Assembly (NCBI RefSeq): GCF_004769405.1
Contig: NZ_RQES01000010.1
Coordinates: forward strand, 434,001 to 498,000
From: Leptospira selangorensis
GTDB lineage: Bacteria; Spirochaetota; Leptospiria; Leptospirales; Leptospiraceae
Reading direction: 5' to 3'
Length of the DNA: 64,000 nucleotides
Of the stretch, positions 1-8,151 are shown piece after piece (positions within the stretch are counted from its first letter, which is position 1; each line of letters starts with the position of its first letter). A model generated the notes under the pieces. The model saw only the letters and a program-made list of their open reading frames with translations, was not told the DNA's origin and did no database searches. The translations under genes and the position numbers were made by a program.

Positions 1-240
1 CCTTGCGACCCTAAAACCGGTACTCTGGCTATTAGGTCCCGAATAATCCGGGGCACCGTTAGGCTTTTTATCATTCAATCCATACGATACCCAAAGAACT
101 CCGTTTACCGTAAATTTAGAAGGAACCGATAACTTTTTATCTTCCGTGATTATATCGAAGGACCAAATCGAATAAGAACTCAAAAAGAGGATCAGTCCAA
201 GATAAACTTTTAGAGATCGACCCGGTTTGCGAGAACTCAT
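1..240 (-). CDS. N-terminal part of an exported protein, runs off the left edge
   Basis: This is an open frame of 80 codons from an ATG at 240 to the window edge, so the 3' end is missing. Residues 1-28 look like a signal peptide: a basic start (MSSRKPGR) is followed by a hydrophobic stretch (VYLGLILFLSSYSIW). The mature part begins with short alternating segments such as VNGVLWVSYGL and a Gly/Asn/Pro-rich loop, as in the first strands of outer-membrane beta-barrels. That reading is only an inference. No Shine-Dalgarno is visible. The ATG sits directly after the -10 box of a strong sigma-70-type promoter at 247-275, so the mRNA may be leaderless. The function is unknown. Confidence 0.7.
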   Translation of the reverse strand, partial: MSSRKPGRSLKVYLGLILFLSSYSIWSFDIITEDKKLSVPSKFTVNGVLWVSYGLNDKKPNGAPDYSGPNSQSTGFRVAR

Positions 241-246
241 ATTCGC

Positions 247-275
247 TATATAATTATCTATATAACGACTGTCAA
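247..275 (-). promoter_or_regulatory. Sigma-70-type promoter for the leftmost gene
   Basis: On the minus strand a perfect -35 box TTGACA (275-270) is followed after exactly 17 bases by TATATA (252-247). The expected start of transcription falls at about 240-241, on the ATG itself. The spacer and -10 also form an AT-rich dyad (TATATA, six bases, TATATA; 247-264), which could be a repressor site. The boxes are read directly; promoter activity is inferred. Confidence 0.6.
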
Positions 276-355
276 TTCAAGATAGAATGTTTTGTTAAAC
301 GAATGAGGTGGATTTTATAATATAGAAAATTGTTTATACGAAAGGAAATTAAGGA

Positions 356-1519
356 TCAAGTCCTGCAACGAACCAAACTTCCGTCCTTGCGGAAGAAGAT
401 CTTCATCTCCATTCCTTTTTCCGGAGCCTGGGCATGATAATCCAATTTGCATTCGGATTCGGAAGGGGAAAAAGGATTTCGAGGAAGTTTTTCCTTAGGA
501 CACCAGAATCTTTCCTTTTCGGAGCTATATAATTTCCAATCGGAAGGATAGAGAGGATGGATTCCCGCATCTAAAAATAGGTTTCTGGAAAGTTCATGAG
601 GTTGGTAAGGGCTTCCTCCTCCGTGGACTCCGACAAACATATCGACTCTATCATCTCGAATGTACAAAGGGGATCCTGTATCGTTTAGGCAGAAGTACCC
701 GTCATGGTACTTTCCATTCTGCATTTTGATCTTCTTCTCTTTGATCTTGGAAATAAAAGCCAGTGTACCGATCACTTTGGATTTATTGCAGGAAGAAATT
801 CTGGGCCCGATCTTCTCACATAGATCCTTAAAACTCACCGCCAAGGTACGATATGGAAACACTTGGTAATTATATCCGGCTCCCCAACCCCATTCCAAAT
901 CATAGAGTTCGTATTTCCCTTCTCCTGCGAAATGATACTTCTTCCCATCCTTTGCGATCCCGGAACCTTCCCAACGTACTTGTTCTAAGAATGTAGCGGA
1001 TGCTCGGCCGATTTCTTTTCCGGAAGGAGAATACGCGGCTACTTCCGTTCCAGGAAATGCTTCTTCCAATGCTAAATGATAATATGTAGGATAATAGGCT
1101 CCTAGATTTGCTTGTTGGAATTCCGACAAACGTTCCAGGTCATCTTGGGAGAGAAATCTTTCTAAAGGCTTAGGAGAATGATCCAGAGACGTCTGCATGG
1201 GTCGAAACGTATGTTGGTATGCCAAAGGTTTCAAATTGGTCCTTGGATAGATGCAGGACTCTTTAGAACGACGTATCTTAGATGTTTCGGACTTATTAAA
1301 TGGATCTTCTACAATAACGGCTTCTCCGTGAAATACTCGGATGCCATATTCTTTTTCAGGAAACTTACATTCACAACCTTCCGGAGAGTTAATGCAGAGT
1401 ACTTTTGCGTAAACTGGAGGAGTGTTTTGGCTGAATTGGGATGTGGAGAAGAGTAGAAGGCAGAGTAATATCCCGCTCCCAAAAGGGAGCGGGACCAGTT
1501 TTCTCAGAAAAAAGAGCAA
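356..1519 (-). CDS. Exported protein with a C-terminal 3D (MltA-type) domain
   Basis: This is a 387-residue exported protein. Residues 1-30 form a signal sequence (basic LRK followed by a Leu-rich run). Around residues 195-297 the sequence has the features of the 3D domain, the double-psi beta-barrel of MltA-like lytic transglycosylases and related wall enzymes. These include HDGYFCLNDTGSPLY and RVDMFVG, which contain the conserved Asp residues of the family. A peptidoglycan-related role in the periplasm is therefore likely, but the substrate cannot be read. The region before the domain (about 40-190) is not recognised and contains several cysteines. The start is a TTG directly after the stop of the H1-like gene. 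A GAAGGAGAG purine run lies about 14 bases upstream, and the first codons overlap a strong hairpin, so the exact start is uncertain. Confidence 0.7.
   Translation of the reverse strand: MLFFLRKLVPLPFGSGILLCLLLFSTSQFSQNTPPVYAKVLCINSPEGCECKFPEKEYGIRVFHGEAVIVEDPFNKSETSKIRRSKESCIYPRTNLKPLAYQHTFRPMQTSLDHSPKPLERFLSQDDLERLSEFQQANLGAYYPTYYHLALEEAFPGTEVAAYSPSGKEIGRASATFLEQVRWEGSGIAKDGKKYHFAGEGKYELYDLEWGWGAGYNYQVFPYRTLAVSFKDLCEKIGPRISSCNKSKVIGTLAFISKIKEKKIKMQNGKYHDGYFCLNDTGSPLYIRDDRVDMFVGVHGGGSPYQPHELSRNLFLDAGIHPLYPSDWKLYSSEKERFWCPKEKLPRNPFSPSESECKLDYHAQAPEKGMEMKIFFRKDGSLVRCRT
1471..1494 (-). terminator. Perfect 10-bp hairpin between the H1-like and 3D-domain genes
   Basis: TCCCGCTCCC (1471-1480) is the exact complement of GGGAGCGGGA (1485-1494), with an AAAA loop. 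It starts 26 bases after the stop of the H1-like gene and lies inside the first codons of the 3D-domain gene. No U-run follows on the minus strand, so it is not a classical intrinsic terminator. It may instead attenuate the downstream gene or stabilise the upstream mRNA end. Confidence 0.45.
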
Positions 1520-1786
1520 TTAGATGTTGCTCTCTCCTTCGCTGGAACCGCCAGTTGGGAACAGGCTTGGTGCAGGCGTAGGCTCTGGGGTCGCAACTGG
1601 AGCAGCAGGACGAGGCGCCGGTTTCTTTGGAGCAGCTTTTTTCTTAACTACTTTCTTTTTAGGCGCAGACTTCTTCTTAACTGCTTTCTTCTTAGTGGCT
1701 TTAACGACCTTTTTTTTCGCTACTTTCTTCTTTGCCGCTTTCTTCTTAGGTGCGGCTTTTTTCTTTGCTTTCTTCTTAGCTACCAT
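1520..1786 (-). CDS. Histone H1-like Lys/Ala-rich basic protein
   Basis: This is an 88-residue protein made almost entirely of Lys, Ala and Pro. Residues 2-58 carry repeated KKK-A/V blocks such as AAPKKKAAKKK, as in the C-terminal tails of eukaryotic H1 and bacterial H1-like proteins. A Pro/Ala linker follows (PAPRPAAPVATPEPTPAP), then an acidic end. Such proteins bind nucleic acid through charge; a role in nucleoid compaction is inferred. The start is the ATG at 1786 rather than the in-frame upstream codon at 1843, because AAGGAGT sits seven bases before it. The repeated codons give low-complexity shadow frames on the other strand, which are not genes. Confidence 0.8.
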   Translation of the reverse strand: MVAKKKAKKKAAPKKKAAKKKVAKKKVVKATKKKAVKKKSAPKKKVVKKKAAPKKPAPRPAAPVATPEPTPAPSLFPTGGSSEGESNI

Positions 1787-1933
1787 GGTAGATACTCCTT
1801 GTATCTGGGGAATCTTTCCGTTATTCCTAGAGTAAATTTCCACTCGTAAGACTTAGAGCCAAAAGAGTAAAACCTTTTTTCATTTTCTTTCGTTAAAGCA
1901 ATCTAAAACATTTCATAATGTTTCATTTCTATC

Positions 1934-4033
1934 TTAAGTTGCGCTGAATGAGTATCCTAGATCGGTAAAACTCTCTTCAGGAGAACGTAGTCGATGGCTA
2001 ATTAAGAAGGTTTTGACTAAACCTTTTCCTTTCACCTTGATCTCTCCTCTTTCTGTTAACGCAAAATCTGATTTAATTAGTTCTGCAGTGGATTCTGTGA
2101 CCTGAATTTCTCCCGGAACACCATGAGATTCCATACGACTAGCTAGATTTACTGCATCTCCCCAGATATCATAGATGAATTTTTTAGTTCCGATGACTCC
2201 TGCGACTACAGGACCAGTATTAATCCCTATTCTCATGCGCAGTTTAGTACCCATTTTCTTAAGTTTGAATTTGGAAAGAAGTTCCTTCATGTCCCAAGCC
2301 ATATGAGCTACAAGCAAAGGATGCGCTTCATTCGGTAAAGGAAGGCCTCCTACCGCCATATACGAGTCCCCTATGGTCTTAATCTTCTCCAAACCGTACT
2401 TTTCTGCCAGAATATCGAAATGAGAAAACACTTCGTTTAAGATGCGTACTACGGACTCAGGCTTCATTGCTGCAGAAATTCTAGTAAATCCTACTATATC
2501 TGCAAAAAGAATAGAAACATTCGGGTAACTATCGGCGATGAGTCCTGTGTTTGACTTCAATTCCTGAGCAATAGAGTCAGGAAGAATGTTCAGTAGCAAT
2601 TTTTCCGCCTTATCCTGCTCGATACGAACTTTCTCATAAGCGTCAGCAATCTCAACCCTTGCTTTTTCATTGTCTGCGAGTGTTGAACGCACTGTTTCAA
2701 GAACCAAATTGTAACGTTCTGCAATTTGACCCACTTCGGTAAATGGTTCCACTGGAACATCCACTGCCAGATCCCCGGTCTTTCTCTGGTAATCCATCGC
2801 TAAGAATAGATCGATCAGCTCGGTTGTTGCCTTATGCTCCGAGATATTTAAACCCATTCTTTCTTCGTCCCCATCCACCCGGAGAGGGAAAAATTTATTA
2901 ATTAAGTAGAAGATCAGCAAAGAAAGTCCGAATGCAAATCCCCCCACTGCGAGTATTCCAACGATTTGGGTGAGAAGAAGAGAGGATCTGGTAACATTAT
3001 GCCCGATCAAATTCAGATCGCCGAAAATTCCGACTGCAATCGTTCCCCAAATCCCACCGATCAAATGGACCGGAATTGCTCCAACTGCATCGTCTATTTT
3101 CAGTTTTTCTAAAAGTTTTTCGGCAGGAAGAACGAAAGAGCCGGCGATGCTACCTATGATCGCAGATTGGATTGGAGTAAAACAATCCGCTCCGGCAGTG
3201 ACGGCTACTAATCCAGCCAAAGATCCATTCAAAGGTGCGGTCGCTTCCGGAAAACCTTTGATCAACCACGCAGCCAACATCGCAACCATGAGAGAAAATC
3301 CGGAAGAGATGATAGTGTTTAGTATGATACCGGGAACTTTTTCATTAAAGCCTAGAGTGCTTCCCCCATTGAATCCCATCCATCCGAACCAAAGAAGAAT
3401 TCCACCTAACATCGCCATAGGTAAATTACTTCCGGTCACGGTTTTAGGCGGTTCATTCTCCGGAAATCTTCCGATCCTTGCTCCTACGATAAGAAGAAGT
3501 GAAAGTGATACCCAACCACCCACACTATGAACCAAAGTAGAACCTGCAAAATCATGAAATCCTCTTGCAGCCAACCAGCCATGATTCTCATCCGTCAAAC
3601 TTCCTCCCCAACACCAATGACCTGCGATCGGATAGATCACACCAGAGATCAAAGCGGTCGCGAATAAATAAGAATGGAATTTTAATCTTTCTGCAACTGC
3701 TCCAGAGACTATCGTCGCCGAAGTTCCGCAGAACACTAATTGGAATAAGAAGAAGGTCGGAGGCCAAGCTTTACCTTCCGGAAACACAGGAGCAAATAAA
3801 GAAGTTCCTACGATACCATTCCATGTGACACCGAACATGAGTCCGAATCCGAACGTATAAAAAAGAAGAGTGGCTACCCCAAAGTCCGCCACATTTTTTA
3901 TGGCAACGTTAATGGAGTTCTTGGCTCTAGTAAGTCCGGATTCTAATACAAGGAAACCGCCTTGCATGATTAGCACCAGTCCGGAACATACCAAGACCCA
4001 AAGTATATCTAATAAGCTCTTTTCTAAGATCAT
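1934..4033 (-). CDS. Ammonium transporter fused to a class III adenylate cyclase
   Basis: This is a 699-residue membrane fusion. Residues 1 to about 395 are an Amt/Rh ammonium channel with about eleven membrane segments. They contain the signature DFAGSTLVHSVGG (about 161-173) and a second pore histidine in VHLIGG (about 323), which together give the twin-His pore. Residues about 420-450 resemble a HAMP relay, and a helix with ILPDSIAQEL leads into the cyclase. The catalytic domain (about 500-680) has FADIVGFT and IGDSYMAVGG with both metal-binding Asp, and the adenine-selecting Lys (EKIKTIGD) and Asp (YDIWGD). It also has VNLASR with the transition-state Asn and Arg, so it predicts an active ATP-specific enzyme. 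The ATG at 4033 is preferred over an in-frame ATG at 4099 because GGGGGA lies ten bases upstream. A likely role is cAMP output in response to ammonium. Confidence 0.88.
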   Translation of the reverse strand: MILEKSLLDILWVLVCSGLVLIMQGGFLVLESGLTRAKNSINVAIKNVADFGVATLLFYTFGFGLMFGVTWNGIVGTSLFAPVFPEGKAWPPTFFLFQLVFCGTSATIVSGAVAERLKFHSYLFATALISGVIYPIAGHWCWGGSLTDENHGWLAARGFHDFAGSTLVHSVGGWVSLSLLLIVGARIGRFPENEPPKTVTGSNLPMAMLGGILLWFGWMGFNGGSTLGFNEKVPGIILNTIISSGFSLMVAMLAAWLIKGFPEATAPLNGSLAGLVAVTAGADCFTPIQSAIIGSIAGSFVLPAEKLLEKLKIDDAVGAIPVHLIGGIWGTIAVGIFGDLNLIGHNVTRSSLLLTQIVGILAVGGFAFGLSLLIFYLINKFFPLRVDGDEERMGLNISEHKATTELIDLFLAMDYQRKTGDLAVDVPVEPFTEVGQIAERYNLVLETVRSTLADNEKARVEIADAYEKVRIEQDKAEKLLLNILPDSIAQELKSNTGLIADSYPNVSILFADIVGFTRISAAMKPESVVRILNEVFSHFDILAEKYGLEKIKTIGDSYMAVGGLPLPNEAHPLLVAHMAWDMKELLSKFKLKKMGTKLRMRIGINTGPVVAGVIGTKKFIYDIWGDAVNLASRMESHGVPGEIQVTESTAELIKSDFALTERGEIKVKGKGLVKTFLISHRLRSPEESFTDLGYSFSAT

Positions 4034-4108
4034 AGAAAAGGTTCCCCCGAATGATTCCTGATATCTGTTTCGCTTATTAACGTAAATTATCGGAATCATT
4101 TTATTCTA

Positions 4109-4134
4109 ATCTAACAAGAGGCAAGCGGGAAACC
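4109..4134 (-). promoter_or_regulatory. Possible sigma-54 promoter of the Amt-cyclase gene
   Basis: The minus strand reads AGGTTTCCCGCTTGCC. GG (4134-4133) and GC (4122-4121) are separated by exactly ten bases, and the -12 block is TTGC. Only the invariant GG/GC and the TTGC match well; the CAC of the -24 block is missing. Transcription would begin near 4109, leaving a 76-base leader. The call is supported mainly by the two better sigma-54 elements in the nitrate cluster of this window. Confidence 0.4.
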
Positions 4135-4294
4135 TCATTATAATTTGATAAAGAAGGATGATAAATACCCCAAATGCCCATCCCCCGCTTGAGTGGGTTC
4201 TAATCGCTGAGGAGACTACGAGTACTACTCCTGACCCCGAAACTTCCTAGGAATTGAGAGAAAATTCGATTTTTTTGAAGAACAGTGTTTATTT

Positions 4295-4314
4295 CGAACG
4301 TAACGACCGTTCTA
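4295..4314. promoter_or_regulatory. TetR-type operator upstream of the beta-oxidation genes
   Basis: Sequence 4302-4311 is AACGACCGTT, an AACG/CGTT dyad with a two-base centre, preceded by CGAACG. Its reverse complement contains GAACGGTCGTT, an 11-base word that recurs at 22633-22643 in front of the acyltransferase gene. AACG-N2-CGTT dyads are typical of TetR-family operators, several of which control fatty-acid genes. The regulator itself is not in this window. The rest of the 4034-4434 gap holds the sigma-54-like element and no convincing gene. Confidence 0.5.
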
Positions 4315-4434
4315 CAAAGTCTTATAGATAACGGCTAAAGCAGGGGCTTCGAAGGAGAAAAAAGCCTTTCCCTCTAAAAAGCCTGTTTTAAACAAGGACT
4401 TAACTCTAAAAAACCGAGATGTTGGTATAATTCC

Positions 4435-5745
4435 ATGAGGGAAATCAAAACCGTAACCGTTCTTGGCGCAAATGGGACAATGGGCGCCGGATCCGCAGCT
4501 ATCGTAGCAGCCTTCGGTAAGGCAAAAGTCCATATGTTAGCCCGTGACGTAAACAAGGCTAAAGAAGGGATCGAAAAAGCTATTTCTTCCATCAAAACGG
4601 ACACTATCCGTCCTAGATTAATTCCTGGTTCTTATGACCAAGACCTGGAAAAAGCAGTCTCCGAATCCGATTGGGTTTTCGAGCTTGTTGCAGAAAGTTA
4701 TGAAGTAAAAGAACCGATCAACAAAAGGATCGCGAAAGCTCGTAAACCGGGTACTATCGTATCCACCGTTTCTTCCGGTCTTTCTATCGCTCGTCTAGCA
4801 GATGCTTTCGACGAAGACGGTAAAAAACATTATTACGGAACTCACTTCTTCAACCCTCCGTATAAAATGATCCTTTGTGAATTAGTAACTCATGCAGGAA
4901 ACGATAAGAAAGTTACTAAAAAACTAGGTGAGTATCTGGATAAAACTCTGGGACGCGCTGTAGTTTATACGAATGATACTCCAGCATTCGCAGGTAACAG
5001 GATCGGATTCCAGTTGATCAACGAAGCTGCTATCAAAGCGGAAGAATACTCCGACAAAGGTGGTATCGCACTTATCGACGCAATCATGAGCGGATACACC
5101 GGAAGAGCAATGGCTCCTCTGGACACTGCTGACTTTGTTGGTTTAGATGTTCACAAAGCAATCGTAAACAACCTCTATGAGATGACTAAAGATGCTGCAC
5201 ATTCTACATTCAAACTTCCTGGTTATTTCCAAAAGTTAATCGATAAAGGTGACTTAGGAAGAAAGTCCGGACAAGGTCTTTATAAAATGACCAAAACTCC
5301 TGACGGTAAAAAGGAAAAATTGTATTATGATATCAAAGGTGACCTGTTTGTTCCGGTCCCTAAATTTGATATTCCTTTTATCAAAGAAGCAAACCGCAGG
5401 ATCGGCGAAGCTGATTATATCGGCGCAATGAATATCGTAAAAGAAGCGAAAGGTCTGGAAGCAGATATCGCTCGTTACTTTATCGCTCGTTATGTAAGCT
5501 ACTCACTCTCTCTTGTAGGAGAAGTTGTGGACAGCAAAGAAATGACCGATCTTGCAATGGGAACCGGATTTAACTGGGCACCTGCATCCGCATTCGTAGA
5601 CTTCTTAGGCGGACCAAAGGAAACAATCAGTCTAATCACTAAAGCGAAACTTCCTGTTCCGGAAGTATTGGCAAAAGCGAAAGCGGGAAAACCTTTCTAT
5701 CAACTGAAAGATATTTTAGACGCTCGTTCTCTTTTTAAAGGATAA
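4435..5745 (+). CDS. 3-hydroxyacyl-CoA dehydrogenase
   Basis: This 436-residue protein is predicted to oxidise 3-hydroxyacyl-CoA to 3-ketoacyl-CoA with NAD in beta-oxidation. The N-terminal Rossmann domain has the loop [11 protein letters not shown] (about 9-19). The HFFNPPYKM segment (about 137-145) carries the catalytic His region, and the C-terminal helical dimerisation domain follows ([11 protein letters not shown] onward). It has no enoyl-CoA hydratase domain, so it is a stand-alone dehydrogenase rather than a full FadB. The next gene, a thiolase, starts 18 bases after the stop. A TATAAT box lies only three bases before the ATG and no clear Shine-Dalgarno is present, so the start or its expression is unusual. 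An operator-like dyad lies about 120 bases upstream. Confidence 0.88.
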   Translation: MREIKTVTVLGANGTMGAGSAAIVAAFGKAKVHMLARDVNKAKEGIEKAISSIKTDTIRPRLIPGSYDQDLEKAVSESDWVFELVAESYEVKEPINKRIAKARKPGTIVSTVSSGLSIARLADAFDEDGKKHYYGTHFFNPPYKMILCELVTHAGNDKKVTKKLGEYLDKTLGRAVVYTNDTPAFAGNRIGFQLINEAAIKAEEYSDKGGIALIDAIMSGYTGRAMAPLDTADFVGLDVHKAIVNNLYEMTKDAAHSTFKLPGYFQKLIDKGDLGRKSGQGLYKMTKTPDGKKEKLYYDIKGDLFVPVPKFDIPFIKEANRRIGEADYIGAMNIVKEAKGLEADIARYFIARYVSYSLSLVGEVVDSKEMTDLAMGTGFNWAPASAFVDFLGGPKETISLITKAKLPVPEVLAKAKAGKPFYQLKDILDARSLFKG

Positions 5746-5763
5746 TAAGGGAGGAAAGATTAC

Positions 5764-7029
5764 ATGAAAGATGCAGTTTACGTACTCGGCGGAGAGCAAA
5801 CAGACTTCCAACGTAACTGGACTAAAGAAGGAAAAACCTTCATGTCCTTGTTCAGGGAAGCCGTTCAAGACGGACTAGAAAAGGTTGGTCTTACTCCTGA
5901 CGAAATCAAAAAGTTAAACAAACAAAATCGTATTGGTGTTTTCGTCGGAAACTTCGACGCGGAACAATATGCAGTCCAAGGACATTTGGGCGCTTTCTTA
6001 ACTGAAGTAGATCCTTGTTTCTTCGGAGTTCCAGGCGCTCGTTATGAAGCAGCTTGTGCTTCCGGCTCCGTTGCTCTTGATGCAGCTCAAACTAAACTTC
6101 GCGCTAAAGATTATGATGTAGCGATCGTTGTTGGTATGGAGATCATGAAGACAGTTTCTTCATCCGTTGGAGGAGACTTCTTAGGAACCGCAGCTTATTA
6201 CGAAAAAGAAGCTAAGGGAGTTCAATTCCCATTCCCTAAACTTTTCGGAAAACTCGCAGACGTTCTTTTAGAGCGTTATAAGTTAGATGAAAAACGTTAT
6301 ATGGGAGCTCTTGCGGAAATTTCCAGAATCAATTACGCAAACGCAAAACGTAACCCTAAAGCTCAAACTCGCTCTTGGTTCATGAACAATGAACATGCAA
6401 ATTCAAGAGGTGGAGAGTTCAATATGGCAGTGGGTGGACGCCTTGCGATCACCGACTGTTCTCAGGTGACTGACGGCGCTGCGTTAGTAGTTCTTGCTAA
6501 CAAGAATTACGCTGAAGAGTTCGCTAAGAAAAAAGGAACTAAACTTTCTGCTTATCCTAAAATCAAAGGATGGGGACACAGAGTTGCTCCGATCACTTTC
6601 GAATCTAAAGTTGCAGAATCTAAAGGTGACAAATGGGTTCTTCCTTGGACTCGTCAAACCGTTAAAGACGCATTCGATCGTTCCGGAATGAACACTAAGG
6701 ACATCGATGTATTCGAAACTCACGACTGTTTCACTTCTTCCGAGTATGCAGCGATCTCCGCTTTCGGGATCACTCAACCAGGTAAAGAACACGAAGCAAT
6801 CGAAGACGGAGTGATCGACTTCCATGGTAAAAAACCGATCAACCCATCCGGTGGACTTATCGGAGCGGGACACCCAGTGGGGGCTTCCGGTGTTAGAATG
6901 ATGTTAGACATTTACAAACAAGTTACCGGAACTGCAGGTGATTACCAAGTAGAAGGCGCTAAAAACGGACTGATGCTCAATATTGGCGGATCAGCAACCA
7001 CCAATTACGTGTTCGTAGTCGGAAAATAA
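5764..7029 (+). CDS. Thiolase of the SCP2-like type
   Basis: This 421-residue acyl-CoA acyltransferase forms a pair with the dehydrogenase just upstream (GGGAGG precedes the ATG). The nucleophile is Cys98 in [11 protein letters not shown] second motif ETHDCF (His320-Cys322) and the active-site His370 in [10 protein letters not shown] are present. The C-terminal Cys of classical biosynthetic/degradative thiolases is absent: the corresponding loop reads [11 protein letters not shown]. The HDCF motif together with this loss marks the SCP2/SCPx-like thiolase group, where the HDCF cysteine is thought to take over. The likely role is thiolytic cleavage of 3-ketoacyl-CoA, although a condensing direction cannot be excluded. 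Confidence 0.85.
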   Translation: MKDAVYVLGGEQTDFQRNWTKEGKTFMSLFREAVQDGLEKVGLTPDEIKKLNKQNRIGVFVGNFDAEQYAVQGHLGAFLTEVDPCFFGVPGARYEAACASGSVALDAAQTKLRAKDYDVAIVVGMEIMKTVSSSVGGDFLGTAAYYEKEAKGVQFPFPKLFGKLADVLLERYKLDEKRYMGALAEISRINYANAKRNPKAQTRSWFMNNEHANSRGGEFNMAVGGRLAITDCSQVTDGAALVVLANKNYAEEFAKKKGTKLSAYPKIKGWGHRVAPITFESKVAESKGDKWVLPWTRQTVKDAFDRSGMNTKDIDVFETHDCFTSSEYAAISAFGITQPGKEHEAIEDGVIDFHGKKPINPSGGLIGAGHPVGASGVRMMLDIYKQVTGTAGDYQVEGAKNGLMLNIGGSATTNYVFVVGK

Positions 7030-7052
7030 ATTCTTTCTACAAAAAAGAATGG

Positions 7053-7077
7053 AAAAGCCCGGTATCCCCGGGCTTTT
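7053..7077 (+). terminator. Intrinsic terminator of the thiolase operon
   Basis: AAAAGCCCGG (7053-7062) pairs perfectly with CCGGGCTTTT (7068-7077) around a five-base loop, 23 bases after the thiolase stop. The same ten-base arm is used in the terminator at 62590-62614. Confidence 0.85.
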
Positions 7078-7084
7078 CGTTTAT

Positions 7085-7519
7085 ATGGGTTTACGCACGG
7101 CAAAAGATTGGAATCAATTCTTACTTAGGTTTTTCGTAGCTCTTGGAATTTGGGAAGTAGCCTCTGTTTCCCTTCGAACTTTATTATTCTCCACTTTTTA
7201 TTTTGATCCAAACTTAAAGAACTTTTTCGTTCCTATGTCCCAAGTATTTTGGATCGGACCTATCGTTGCAGATATCTTAGAAGTATTCTTCATCGGAATA
7301 TTAGCATCTCTTGTTAGACCGGCATTACCTTACGGGCTTTTAGGCGGACTACTTACAGGTATTTGTTTTTCAATCGCTGCATTTGTAGCTCCTGCTTTAG
7401 CAATTTCCCAATTCACGGGAGCCTTTCCTGTAAAACTGATTTGGCTTTGGGTATTCTACCAATCCGTTCTAAGCATATTAGCTTCTTTCGTTTTTACATT
7501 CACAAGCGAAGAAGATTAA
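7085..7519 (+). CDS. Small multi-pass membrane protein, unknown function
   Basis: About 144 residues with four predicted membrane segments: around FVALGIWEVASVSL, IVADILEVFFIGILASLV, GGLLTGICFSIAAFVAPALA and WVFYQSVLSILASFVF. I do not recognise the family. The frame is open from 7049, but that upstream part overlaps the thiolase terminator. The ATG at 7085 just after the terminator is therefore the likelier start, although no Shine-Dalgarno is visible. The gene stands alone between the fatty-acid pair and the thioredoxin-like gene. Confidence 0.6.
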   Translation: MGLRTAKDWNQFLLRFFVALGIWEVASVSLRTLLFSTFYFDPNLKNFFVPMSQVFWIGPIVADILEVFFIGILASLVRPALPYGLLGGLLTGICFSIAAFVAPALAISQFTGAFPVKLIWLWVFYQSVLSILASFVFTFTSEED

Positions 7520-7634
7520 CTGACCCCAAATCCGTTCTGAATTTCCGGAACTTCGCCCAAATCCAAAAACTCTGGGAGTAAATTGAATCCAACCCGGGTC
7601 CAATTTCCAAAAGGGAAACCTTTTCGGTTTTTGT

Positions 7635-8147
7635 ATGAAAACGATCCTTTGGGCTCTAATCTCATTATTTACTTTTGTAGGTCTTTCCGCAGGCCCAAAA
7701 GACCAAAACGAGATCCAAAACATTCCGTTATATTCATTGGATCTAGAAAGAAAAACATTATACCAAGAACTTAGCCAAGTCCCGAACGAAGATCTGGTCA
7801 TTCTAAATTTCACAAGTTCAGACTGCCCTCCTTGCAAAGAAGAAGTCCCGAATCTAATAGAGTATTCTAAAAAATGGAATGTTTCTCATCCAAAAATGAA
7901 ACTACATCTTTGGATCGTTTTTGTGGGAGATGATCCAAATTCCGTTTCAAAATTAGCGAACGAATTAGGTATCAAAAAACAAACTTCTTTATACTTCGAT
8001 AGCCTACAAACAAGCATGAGAATTTTAGAATTCCCAGGAACTCCCACAACCATGGTGATCCAAAAGAAAAATGTCCTATTCAAAGAATACGGATATACCA
8101 AAGAAAACTGGTCCAAAATGATTTCCGTTCTGGAAAATAGGAGATAA
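7635..8147 (+). CDS. Exported thioredoxin-like protein (TlpA type)
   Basis: This is a 170-residue protein with an N-terminal signal sequence (MKTILWALISLFTFVGLSAG) and a thioredoxin fold. The redox motif is CPPC (Cys64-Cys67) within LNFTSSDCPPCKEE, and the cis-proline loop is FPGTPTT near residue 135. TlpA-like proteins act as disulfide reductases outside the cytoplasm; the partner here is unknown. It is the first of three tightly packed genes (ankyrin protein and FAH enzyme follow within 4 bases each). A small hairpin with a GAAA loop followed by five Ts (7609-7632) lies directly before the ATG and could attenuate or hide the ribosome site. Confidence 0.82.
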   Translation: MKTILWALISLFTFVGLSAGPKDQNEIQNIPLYSLDLERKTLYQELSQVPNEDLVILNFTSSDCPPCKEEVPNLIEYSKKWNVSHPKMKLHLWIVFVGDDPNSVSKLANELGIKKQTSLYFDSLQTSMRILEFPGTPTTMVIQKKNVLFKEYGYTKENWSKMISVLENRR

Positions 8148-8151
8148 TCCT

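Noticed and set aside
1524..1835. Open frame opposite the H1-like gene, rich in Phe
   Set aside because: It is the antisense shadow of the repeated Lys/Ala codons; no ribosome site and extreme composition.
1906..1923. AAACATT-TCAT-AATGTTT dyad after the Amt-cyclase stop
   Set aside because: It is AT-only, weak as a terminator, and such dyads are expected in AT-rich gaps.
2970..3530. Long open frame opposite the Amt domain
   Set aside because: Pro/Ile-rich antisense shadow of membrane helices; no start signal or recognisable fold.
4034..4099. N-terminal extension of the Amt-cyclase from an upstream ATG
   Set aside because: No ribosome site before 4099, while GGGGGA stands before the ATG at 4033, where Amt homology begins.
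4180..4250. Partial dyads around AGGAGACTACGAGTACTACTCCT
   Set aside because: The arms pair at only five to six bases with mismatches; not convincing as a hairpin or operator.
7049..7084. Upstream start of the small membrane protein
   Set aside because: It lies inside the thiolase terminator hairpin.
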